From an uncultured Chloroflexota bacterium (GTDB lineage Bacteria > Chloroflexota > Limnocylindria > Limnocylindrales > Limnocylindraceae), in the NCBI GenBank assembly GCA_903937225.1, contig CAIZYO010000209.1, positions 1-5,013 on the forward strand: 5,013 bases of DNA. The letters run 5' to 3'. Below are positions 1 to 5,013 of the stretch, in pieces. The position numbers and the translations under genes are program-made. Numbering within the stretch: the stretch's first letter is position 1; each line of letters opens with the position of its first letter. The notes below the pieces were generated by a model. It was given only the letters and a program-made list of their open reading frames with translations. It had not been told where the DNA came from and did no database searches.

Positions 1-593
1 GCCAAGACCTGCAGCGAGCGGTCGTATCGTGCACGCTTGCGCACTGGCTTCTGCAGCCGCTCTACCGTCTCCACATTGTGGTCAAGGATGTCTGGAGCGG
101 CCTCCATGACTGCACGGAGCGGAGCATCTTCACCGTCAAAGTCAGGGATGAGCACTTCAATCCCAGTCCCGGGCGCGAGACGTCGGAGCTCGCGAATGCT
201 CTCCGCAAATATCGCGGCACCGCCATCAGGGAGATCGTCACGCGCCACACTCGTGATCACCACATGGTCAAGGTCGAGTGAGGCGAGCGCCTCTGCAACA
301 CGTCTCGGTTCGTCTTTGTCGAGGCCGGCTGGTCGGCCGGTCTTCACCGCGCAGAAGCCGCAAGCGCGCGTACAGGTGTCACCAAGGATCATCACCGTTG
401 CCGTCCCCTGGTCCCAGCACTCGCCAATGTTCGGGCAGCGCGCCTCTTCGCAGACGGTATTCAGCGTCTTGTCGCGCATCAACCGCTTCAGCTCGCGATA
501 GCGATCTCCGCCAGGCACCTTTGAGCGAATCCAATCGGGGTGGCGGCGTTCTGTTGCTGGCGCCGGCTGGCCGAAGATCGGCAGTTCGCGCAT
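1..593 (-). CDS. lipA: Lipoyl synthase LipA (N-terminal ~197 residues; 3' end outside window)
   Basis: Radical SAM enzyme that inserts two sulfurs into protein-bound octanoyl groups, the last step of lipoyl cofactor synthesis. Read on the minus strand from ATG at 593, the frame stays open to position 1, so the C-terminus lies outside. The LipA-specific auxiliary cluster motif CX4CX5C is seen as CEEARCPNIGEC (C48, C53, C59). The radical SAM CX3CX2C motif follows in GDTCTRACGFCAVKTGRP (C74, C78, C81). Further on come VITSVARDDLPDGGA and DHNVETVERLQKPVR, both typical of LipA. All six cluster cysteines are present and no frameshift is seen. The start is fixed by a TGATG overlap with the stop of lpdA. 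I see no strong Shine-Dalgarno sequence apart from a GGTGA inside the lpdA 3' end, so translation is probably coupled to lpdA. Identification is very secure. Confidence 0.96.
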   Translation of the reverse strand, partial: MRELPIFGQPAPATERRHPDWIRSKVPGGDRYRELKRLMRDKTLNTVCEEARCPNIGECWDQGTATVMILGDTCTRACGFCAVKTGRPAGLDKDEPRRVAEALASLDLDHVVITSVARDDLPDGGAAIFAESIRELRRLAPGTGIEVLIPDFDGEDAPLRAVMEAAPDILDHNVETVERLQKPVRKRARYDRSLQVL

Positions 594-2017
594 CAGAAGT
601 TCACCGAGCGACCAATGGAAACGAGTGCCGCCTCACCGACGATCTCAGAGAGCGTTGGGTGCGGATGCGTCGTCCCGCCCACCTGTGTGGCCGTTGCACC
701 GAGCTCCATGGCGAGGCTCGCCTCAGCGATGAGGTCGGTCACCTTCGGTCCCACCATGTGGACCCCAAGGATGACGCCACTCTCCGCGTGGCGAAGCACC
801 TTGCAGAAACCATCCGCGTCGCCGCCAACGTGCGCCTTGGCAATGGCGAGGAATGGCACTTGGCCGGCAACGAACGGCACGCCGTCTCGCTCCAACTCTT
901 GTGTGGTGAAACCGACCGAGGCGACTTCGGGGCGGCAGTAGGTTGCACGCGGCTGTTTCACGTAGTCCATGGCATGCAGCGGCTCGCCAGCGATCGCGTG
1001 CGCCGCGATCATCCCCTCGTGCGCGGCGACATGCGCGAGCTGCAGTCCGCCAATGACGTCACCCACCGCGTAGAGGTGTGGTTCCGCCGTCTGCATCTGG
1101 GCATCAACCTTGATGAAGCCGCGCTCCACCGTGGCCTTGGTCTTCTCAAGCCCAATCTCACCGCTATTCGGCACGCGACCAGCGGCTACAACAAGGAGGT
1201 CCGCACTCAGCGCGACTACCTCTCCCCCGTCGATCGGCTCAATCTGCAGATCCACACCATCAGCACGTTTGGAGAGTGAGCCCTCTTTGATGCGATGAGC
1301 GACGTGGATCGTAATCCCGCGCTTCGTGAACGCGCGCGTCAACTCCTTTGAGGCGTCGCGGTCTTCGAGTGGAACAAGTGCTGGCAGCATCTCGACAATG
1401 GTGGTCTCGGCGCCAAGATCGCGGAAGTAGGAGGCGAACTCACAGCCAACGGCCCCGCCGCCGATCACGATCACACTGGAAGGCTTCAGCGTCCCCGTGG
1501 TGATCTGATCGCTATCAACGATCACGCGTCCATCTGTCTCAAGGCCTGGGATGCGACGTACGCTTGAACCAGTGGCAATCACGATATCGGTTGCGCTGAG
1601 CGTCCTCTTCTCGCCGGTCGCCGTGCCGCTCTCGTCATAAAGTGCCACTTCTACCGAACCGCCACCGAGGAGCCTGGCGCGCCCTGCGATCAGCTCCACG
1701 TTGTTCTTCTTAAAGAGGCTCTTTAGTCCCGCGTGCATGCGAGCAACGATCTTGTCGCGTCGCGCGCCGACTACGGTGGCGTCAACGCCAGTCGCTGGGG
1801 TGATCTGAATGCCGAAATCTGACGCCTTCCCAATCTTGGCAAGCAGGTCGCCTGTCTCGAGCATCGCCTTGGCGGGGATGCAGCCCCAGTGAAGGCAGGT
1901 ACCGCCAACTTTCGCCTGCTCAATGAGTGCCACGCGCTTGCCGAGCTGCGACGCGCGGAAGGCGGCGGCGTAGCCACCCGTTCCACCGCCGAGTACGAGG
2001 AGATCGTGGTCGGCCAT
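593..2017 (-). CDS. lpdA: Dihydrolipoamide dehydrogenase (E3), 474 aa
   Basis: FAD-dependent cytoplasmic oxidoreductase that reoxidises dihydrolipoyl groups with NAD+ in pyruvate/2-oxoglutarate dehydrogenase and glycine cleavage complexes. Full length for the family. Visible in order: FAD-binding GGGTGG (residues 10-15); redox-active disulfide GGTCLHWGCIPAK with C41 and C46; ATGS at 148-151; second dinucleotide-binding GGGAVG (186-191) followed by an acid (E209) at the end of the next strand, consistent with NAD; second FAD contact YAVGD (316-320); and C-terminal HPHPTLSE with the catalytic His-Glu pair H453 and E458. All catalytic residues are present, so this is a true E3 and not merely a mercuric- or glutathione-reductase relative. 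The start at 2017 places the FAD motif at the usual distance from the N-terminus. It is preceded by a TAGGAT box 6 nt away and no clear Shine-Dalgarno sequence. lipA follows with a one-base overlap. Confidence 0.97.
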   Translation of the reverse strand: MADHDLLVLGGGTGGYAAAFRASQLGKRVALIEQAKVGGTCLHWGCIPAKAMLETGDLLAKIGKASDFGIQITPATGVDATVVGARRDKIVARMHAGLKSLFKKNNVELIAGRARLLGGGSVEVALYDESGTATGEKRTLSATDIVIATGSSVRRIPGLETDGRVIVDSDQITTGTLKPSSVIVIGGGAVGCEFASYFRDLGAETTIVEMLPALVPLEDRDASKELTRAFTKRGITIHVAHRIKEGSLSKRADGVDLQIEPIDGGEVVALSADLLVVAAGRVPNSGEIGLEKTKATVERGFIKVDAQMQTAEPHLYAVGDVIGGLQLAHVAAHEGMIAAHAIAGEPLHAMDYVKQPRATYCRPEVASVGFTTQELERDGVPFVAGQVPFLAIAKAHVGGDADGFCKVLRHAESGVILGVHMVGPKVTDLIAEASLAMELGATATQVGGTTHPHPTLSEIVGEAALVSIGRSVNF

Positions 2018-2019
2018 GC

Positions 2020-2037
2020 GTGAATCCTACGCTTCAC
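2020..2037. promoter_or_regulatory. Small inverted repeat GTGAA-N8-TTCAC over the lpdA promoter
   Basis: The two 5-nt arms at 2020-2024 and 2033-2037 are exact reverse complements separated by 8 nt, and the candidate lpdA -10 box lies within them. Its place in a 57-nt divergent intergenic region would suit an operator. The arms are short and the match may be chance; I do not recognise a specific regulator. Confidence 0.25.
2024..2029 (-). promoter_or_regulatory. Candidate -10 box for a leaderless lpdA-lipA transcript
   Basis: On the minus strand TAGGAT is followed by exactly 6 nt (TCACGC) and then the lpdA ATG. This fits the TANNNT-N6-ATG arrangement known from leaderless transcripts in Actinomycetota and Deinococcota, where transcription starts at the A of the start codon. 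No purine-rich Shine-Dalgarno is seen at the usual distance, and no TTGACA-like -35 lies 16-18 nt upstream. The call rests on the -10 and spacing only. Confidence 0.45.
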
Positions 2038-2060
2038 CGCCAACCCTTGCCGCGCGCTGC

Positions 2061-2066
2061 TAATCT
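2061..2066 (+). promoter_or_regulatory. Candidate -10 box for plsY
   Basis: TAATCT, five of six matches to TATAAT-type TANNNT boxes at the key T, A and final T positions plus one more, stands 8 nt before the plsY ATG at 2075. The intervening CCGCCGCG offers no Shine-Dalgarno sequence, so the transcript may be leaderless or nearly so. No convincing -35 is found 16-18 nt upstream. Confidence 0.4.
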
Positions 2067-2074
2067 CCGCCGCG

Positions 2075-2704
2075 ATGGACGCGTCGCTTCTCCTTGTCGC
2101 AACGGTAGGCGCCTACCTTTCGGGCTCGATCCCGTTCGGCCTCCTTGTGGCGCGCCTCACCGGCGGCCCAGATCCACGCTCCATCGGCTCTGGCAGGACG
2201 GGTGGGACCAATGCACTCCGCGCCCTCGGACGCCGACGAGCCGCTGTTGTCTCGGCGGGTGACATCCTGAAAGGGGCGCTGCCGGTCCTAGCTGTTCGCG
2301 CACTTGGCGGCGGGGATGGGACCGAAGTCGCCGCTGCACTCTTCGCCGTTGTTGGCGCAACTCGCTCCATCTGGGTCGGCTTCAAGGGGGGACGCGGGAT
2401 CGCCACAGGCTTCGGCACCGCACTTGCGATCGCACCGATCGCTCTCGCTGCCGCTGCGCCAATCTTCATCATCGTGATCTGGCGCACCCGCATTGTCTCG
2501 CTGGGATCGCTCGCCGCCGTCGCCGCTTTTGCGCCAATTGAAATCTTCGTTCGGATGCAGACGCCAGACGGTCTGAGCATCTGGGCGCTCGCTTATTCAA
2601 TCGTTGGGCCGGCGCTCGTCTGGCTCGCGCATGCGGACAATATCGCGCGACTGCGCGCAGGGACGGAACGAACGTTTGATGCGGGGGCGCTCACTCGAGA
2701 TTAG
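2075..2704 (+). CDS. plsY: Acyl-phosphate:glycerol-3-phosphate acyltransferase PlsY, 209 aa
   Basis: Integral membrane enzyme that transfers an acyl group from acyl-phosphate to sn-glycerol-3-phosphate, the first step of phospholipid synthesis in the PlsX/PlsY route. Length is typical (about 200 aa). Hydrophobic segments cover roughly residues 4-26, 67-99, 112-135, 141-159 and 168-185. Family motifs: DPRSIGSGRTGGTNALRALG region (33-52) with the motif-1 serine and arginine; GDILKG (62-67); glycine-rich phosphate-binding GFKGGRGIATG (102-112); and HADNIARLRAGTE (186-198) with conserved H186, N189 and E198. Two departures from the common sequence are visible. GSGN is GSGR (R41), and the GHN triplet usually eight or nine residues before FKGG reads GAT (94-96). 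The core glycine loop and the last motif are intact, so activity is likely. It is transcribed away from lpdA, and its stop overlaps that of the convergent small membrane gene. Confidence 0.93.
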   Translation: MDASLLLVATVGAYLSGSIPFGLLVARLTGGPDPRSIGSGRTGGTNALRALGRRRAAVVSAGDILKGALPVLAVRALGGGDGTEVAAALFAVVGATRSIWVGFKGGRGIATGFGTALAIAPIALAAAAPIFIIVIWRTRIVSLGSLAAVAAFAPIEIFVRMQTPDGLSIWALAYSIVGPALVWLAHADNIARLRAGTERTFDAGALTRD

Positions 2705-2889
2705 CGCGAGCGGATCAGCCGTACTCCAATAAGCAGCGTGACGAGAATCAAGGCCACAGGTACGACTGGGAGACTTCGGATCGCTTCGCCGAGTGGGGTG
2801 ATCAGCGTGCTGAGCAACTGCAGCGAAAGGACGAACACTGCGACTGCGGCTGCGGCGGCGAGTGGACTCCTACGCTGGGAGGGGCTCAT
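2701..2889 (-). CDS. Small two-helix membrane protein of unknown function, 62 aa
   Basis: I do not recognise a family. The predicted protein has a short basic N-terminus (MSPSQRRSP), a hydrophobic segment at about residues 10-31, a short linker with E35 and R38, a second hydrophobic segment at about 40-56, and a basic tail ending RLIRSR. This suggests two membrane-spanning helices joined by a short loop. With charged ends at both termini, N-in/C-in is likely. Support for it being a real gene: its ATG overlaps the stop of the upstream YjeF-like gene as ATGA, a usual sign of translational coupling; it exactly fills the gap to plsY; and the hydrophobic pattern is coherent. No Shine-Dalgarno is obvious. 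Its stop (TAA) overlaps the plsY stop by 4 nt on the other strand. Confidence 0.65.
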   Translation of the reverse strand: MSPSQRRSPLAAAAAVAVFVLSLQLLSTLITPLGEAIRSLPVVPVALILVTLLIGVRLIRSR

Positions 2890-3707
2890 ACGGCGAGCGC
2901 GTCAGCTTCCGCTGGGATTCCGATCGGTGCCACCAGAACCTCGCCGAGTAATCGCTTTGATGCAGCCGTCTGATGCGTGATCAACGGGCGGTGAAAGAGC
3001 ACGCTGATATCTGCACCAGGAGCTCCACGTCGGCGCGCACCGCTATCCGGATCTAGACCGATCGGCCCGTTCGCGGCAATACATGGGACACCAACTGAGC
3101 GTGCGCGGCGCAGTAGATCAATGCCAGCGAGTAGCGGAACCTGGGGTGCTGCGTTTGATGGCGCACCGCCAAGCGATTCAATAAGTACGGCCACCTCTTC
3201 TAGTCCGGCACGAAAGTGCGCCGACTCACGCATGTTTGGAATGCGATACCGCTCAACGCGATTCGCGGACTCAAGTCGATCCCACGCGCCAGCGGCGGTT
3301 GCATGCTCGGGGCGCGCCTTTGATCCGCAGAGCGCCACAACGATGCGGCGCTTCCCATCCGCGAGTGCCAGTGCCGCCTCAAGCCCATACACCGCGTCCC
3401 GATCAGATCCGGCAAGGACGAAGATTGGGAGTAGGCGCTCTGGATCTCGGGCGGCGGCTACCGCTCGTGCGACATCCGCGATCGCAGCGCCAGCCGCCTC
3501 GCTGATCGCCTCCGCGGAGAGCCCGAGACGCGCCGCCTTGGCGCGGATGCCACGCATTGCGGCTGCACTCACTGGCCGAAGCGCAGCGTTGGCCGCCCAG
3601 CGCACGCGTAGCGGCGCGATCGCAACGGCAAGGTCAGCCTCGACTGCCGTCAGCGGCGTTGTTCGACGGCGTGTCGGTTTACCTTCGCTTGCTCCTCGGT
3701 TGGTCAT
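2886..3707 (-). CDS. Divergent YjeF N-terminal-domain protein (NAD(P)H-hydrate epimerase-like), 273 aa
   Basis: Resembles the Rossmann-like YjeF_N domain, which in its usual form epimerises damaged NAD(P)H hydrates. Order of matches: PVSAAAMRGIRAKAARLG (45-62) and SEAAGAAIADVARAV (69-83), like the family's T/S-x-x-x-M-R and MENAGR regions; PIFVLAGSDRDAVYGLEAAL (94-113), in place of VLCGPGNNGGDGLVAAR; IVVALCG (122-128), like VTVLLLG; VLIESLGGAP (174-183), like IDALLGYGLSGAP; and CIAANGPIGLDPDSG (209-223), in place of VLAVDIPSGLDADTG, then GADISVLFHRP (231-241). The fold signature is convincing, but the key residues are altered: NNGGDG is lost, and the catalytic Asp of DxPSG is Asn213. The C-terminal ADP-dependent dehydratase domain is absent. 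A basic 20-residue N-terminal extension precedes the domain. Epimerase activity is therefore doubtful; a binding or structural role is an inference. It lies 41 nt after mutY and overlaps the small membrane gene by 4 nt. Confidence 0.75.
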   Translation of the reverse strand: MTNRGASEGKPTRRRTTPLTAVEADLAVAIAPLRVRWAANAALRPVSAAAMRGIRAKAARLGLSAEAISEAAGAAIADVARAVAAARDPERLLPIFVLAGSDRDAVYGLEAALALADGKRRIVVALCGSKARPEHATAAGAWDRLESANRVERYRIPNMRESAHFRAGLEEVAVLIESLGGAPSNAAPQVPLLAGIDLLRRARSVGVPCIAANGPIGLDPDSGARRRGAPGADISVLFHRPLITHQTAASKRLLGEVLVAPIGIPAEADALAV

Positions 3708-3713
3708 GCCTAG

Positions 3714-3719
3714 AGGATA
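3714..3719 (-). promoter_or_regulatory. Candidate -10 box for a leaderless internal promoter of the YjeF-like gene
   Basis: On the minus strand TATCCT is followed by 6 nt (CTAGGC) and the ATG at 3707, the same spacing as at lpdA. The 41-nt gap after mutY is the largest in the minus-strand cluster and holds no good Shine-Dalgarno, so a separate leaderless transcript for the last two genes is plausible. No -35 is recognised. Confidence 0.4.
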
Positions 3720-3748
3720 GTCGGCAATTGGCTTGGGATCCGTTACGG

Positions 3749-4639
3749 CTAGTCAATCTCCTTCTTACGTCGCGGAAGTCGGTAGGTAGCGGTCGCCACC
3801 CTCTCGGCGAGCCCTTCATCACAGAGTCGCCTGATCGTGGCGGTGACGGCGGGGGCGGGATGTTCGCCACGCGCCCCGCGAATAATCACCCCGCCGCGCC
3901 CTGCGTCACGTAGCTCATCGAGGAGGCGACCGCGCAGCCAACGCGCTGTTGAACCGAAACGGACGGGCGCCGATCTCCCCTTCTTCTCGCTCGCCGCCAC
4001 ACGACCCGCCGAGGCACACACGCTCTTGAGTGGACATGAGGAACAGTCGGGTGCGCTCGCGCGGCATACGCTACTCGCTAAGTCCATCGCCGCCTGTGCC
4101 CAACGGCCGGCCTCGCCGTCGCCCAACTCCGCTCCGAACGCATTCGCAGCCGCCTGCAACGGCTTCGCTGTCAGACGCGGACCGCCCACAAGACGTTGCA
4201 CGACGCGCGCAATGTTCACGTCAACTGGAATCTCGCGCCCGCCACTTGCAATCGCGGCGACCGCTCGCGCTGTGTACGAACCAATCCCGGGGAGGCGTTC
4301 CAAATCTTCGTGAGTGGTCGGGAGCCCTCCAGCTGCGTGCGCCGCCTCGGCCGCGCGATGTAGCAGCAGCGCGCGCCGGTTGTAGCCGAGTCCTCGCCAC
4401 GCTTCAAGGACCTCCGCAGTCTCCGCGCGAGCGAGCGCGCGAAGTGTTGGGAATCGCTTGAGAAAACGCGTCGCGAGCTCATCAACGCGGGCGATCTGCG
4501 TCTGCTGCGCCATCACCTCAACGATGAGCACTTCATACGGTTTGCTCCGCTCACGGATCTTGAGGGGGCGAGCGTTCGCCTTGTACCAGGCGAGCAGGAG
4601 CTTGTTGATGCGCTTGATCTCGCTGGCGGTGAGCGCCAT
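3749..4639 (-). CDS. mutY: A/G-specific adenine DNA glycosylase (MutY type, no NUDIX-like domain), 296 aa
   Basis: Base-excision repair glycosylase expected to remove adenine mispaired with 8-oxoguanine or guanine. Seen in order: SKPYEVLIVEVMAQQTQIARV (32-52) with the catalytic glutamate E41 and the MutY-type QQTQ; GLGYNRRALLLH (83-94); helix-hairpin-helix LPGIGSYTA (116-124); catalytic aspartate D140 in IPVDVNIARV; MDLASSVC; and the iron-sulfur motif CX6CX2CX5C at C192, C199, C202 and C208. The QQTQ and the E/D pair separate it from endonuclease III, which has a catalytic lysine. After the cluster only about 88 residues remain, containing RFGSTARWLRGRLLDELR and a winged-helix-like tail ending TYRLPRRKK. 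The NUDIX-like 8-oxoG reading domain of E. coli MutY (about 350 aa) is therefore lacking, as in actinobacterial homologues. The usual LPW before the catalytic helix reads PLKI. The start is supported by a strong AGGGGGGA 8 nt upstream. Confidence 0.92.
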   Translation of the reverse strand: MALTASEIKRINKLLLAWYKANARPLKIRERSKPYEVLIVEVMAQQTQIARVDELATRFLKRFPTLRALARAETAEVLEAWRGLGYNRRALLLHRAAEAAHAAGGLPTTHEDLERLPGIGSYTARAVAAIASGGREIPVDVNIARVVQRLVGGPRLTAKPLQAAANAFGAELGDGEAGRWAQAAMDLASSVCRASAPDCSSCPLKSVCASAGRVAASEKKGRSAPVRFGSTARWLRGRLLDELRDAGRGGVIIRGARGEHPAPAVTATIRRLCDEGLAERVATATYRLPRRKKEID

Positions 4640-4647
4640 GTCTGGCG

Positions 4648-4655
4648 TCCCCCCT
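4648..4655 (-). promoter_or_regulatory. Strong Shine-Dalgarno sequence for mutY
   Basis: AGGGGGGA lies 8 nt before the mutY ATG at 4639 and overlaps the TAG stop of the upstream exonuclease gene. It fixes the mutY start and contrasts with the other starts in the window, which have no clear Shine-Dalgarno sequence. It supports co-transcription with the exonuclease gene. Confidence 0.7.
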
Positions 4656-5013
4656 AGCGTCCGCGGGGCATCGTTGGTGGGATTCGATTCTTTCGTGCAA
4701 CCTCACGCAACGTCCGTGCAAGCTCCGCCTGCTCCACCGCATCAGCGAGCGCATTATGGTCAGCCACCAGATCAGTTGGATACACCTGTCGCACGAAGCG
4801 CTTCACCGTCTTCTTCCAGGTGAGATTGTCGCCCCCGTGGAGCGTGTAGTAGATGCTCTTCAAGTCCACCGCCGACATGCCGAACGGATTGCGAACACCA
4901 GCCTCGGTGAATGCCATGGTCAGCCACATCCAGTCGAAGGGCGTATTGAATCCAACAAAGAGTGGGCTCGACTCTGGGGCCACCGCCTCTCCCGTTGCGC
5001 GCACCCAATCGGC
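4654..5013 (-). CDS. DEDDh-type 3'-5' exonuclease, C-terminal 119 residues (5' end outside window)
   Basis: The frame is open to the right edge of the window, so the N-terminus, where the first exonuclease motif (DxE) should lie, is not seen. Visible here is LFVGFNTPFDWMWL, matching the second motif (H/N-x-x-FD-x-x-F/L) with its metal-binding aspartate. Near the C-terminus is DHNALADAVEQAEL, matching the third motif HxAxxD of the DEDDh branch, as in DnaQ epsilon, RNase T and oligoribonuclease relatives. The spacing between motifs II and III, about 65-70 residues, suits a single exonuclease domain with little after it. Whether the substrate is DNA or RNA cannot be told from this part. A GTG at 5004 could be read as a start but would leave out motif I, so the true start is surely further upstream. 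Its stop lies 14 nt before mutY, which suggests a shared transcript. Confidence 0.82.
   Translation of the reverse strand, partial: ADWVRATGEAVAPESSPLFVGFNTPFDWMWLTMAFTEAGVRNPFGMSAVDLKSIYYTLHGGDNLTWKKTVKRFVRQVYPTDLVADHNALADAVEQAELARTLREVARKNRIPPTMPRGR

Noticed and set aside
278..1279. Long plus-strand open frame of 333 codons antisense to lpdA and lipA
   Set aside because: It lies opposite genes with complete catalytic motifs, its product is rich in Arg, His and Ser with no recognisable domain, and such antisense frames are common in G+C-rich DNA with strong third-position bias.
2113..2580. Minus-strand open frame of 155 codons opposite plsY
   Set aside because: It is a shadow of PlsY, whose motifs and membrane segments establish the plus-strand frame.
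2688..2712. CGCTC...GAGCG hairpin spanning the plsY/small-gene stops as a bidirectional terminator
   Set aside because: The stem has only about 5 bp with a 15-nt loop and is not followed by a T-run on either strand, so it is too weak to call.
3121..3720. Plus-strand open frame of 199 codons opposite the YjeF-like gene
   Set aside because: Its product is low-complexity Ala/Ser/Arg-rich sequence without motifs; the minus-strand frame has a clear fold signature and operon-like junctions.
3837..4313. Plus-strand open frame of 158 codons opposite mutY
   Set aside because: It runs antisense over the MutY catalytic aspartate, iron-sulfur cluster and C-terminal region and has no recognisable features of its own.
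4654..5004. GTG at 5004 as the true start of the exonuclease gene
   Set aside because: The open frame continues past it to the window edge, and starting there would remove the first metal-binding motif that the domain needs.

Overview
The window is about 60% G+C, almost wholly coding, and consists of ordinary chromosomal genes with very short or overlapping junctions. I see no mobile elements, RNA genes or CRISPR. The style points to a compact, free-living bacterium from a high-G+C lineage. The features behind this are a MutY without the C-terminal NUDIX-like domain, a LipA with the CTRACGFCAVKTGRP signature, and start codons placed 6-8 nt behind TANNNT boxes, as in leaderless transcripts. 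These would fit Actinomycetota or Chloroflexota; this placement is an inference, not a demonstrated match.

Layout, left to right. (1) Positions 1-2017, minus strand: dihydrolipoamide dehydrogenase (lpdA, 2017->593) followed by lipoyl synthase (lipA, 593->beyond position 1), joined by a one-base TGATG stop/start overlap. (2) Positions 2018-2074: a 57-nt divergent intergenic region with a candidate -10 box for each side and a small inverted repeat. (3) Positions 2075-2704, plus strand: PlsY, the acyl-phosphate:glycerol-3-phosphate acyltransferase. (4) Positions 2701-5013, minus strand: a four-gene run read from right to left. It holds the C-terminal part of a DEDDh 3'-5' exonuclease, a MutY-type adenine glycosylase, a divergent YjeF_N (NAD(P)H-hydrate epimerase-like) protein with substituted active-site motifs, and a 62-residue two-helix membrane protein. 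That last gene converges on plsY with a 4-nt overlap of the two ends.

Functionally, lpdA and lipA form a lipoate module: LipA makes the lipoyl cofactor and Lpd reoxidises it in 2-oxoacid dehydrogenase and glycine cleavage complexes. The right-hand cluster groups nucleic-acid processing and repair (exonuclease, MutY) with a protein from a metabolite-repair fold. The least explained items are the degenerate YjeF_N protein and the small membrane protein coupled to it. I do not see strong evidence for a wholly new system; the best leads are this pair and the repeated leaderless-type start architecture.
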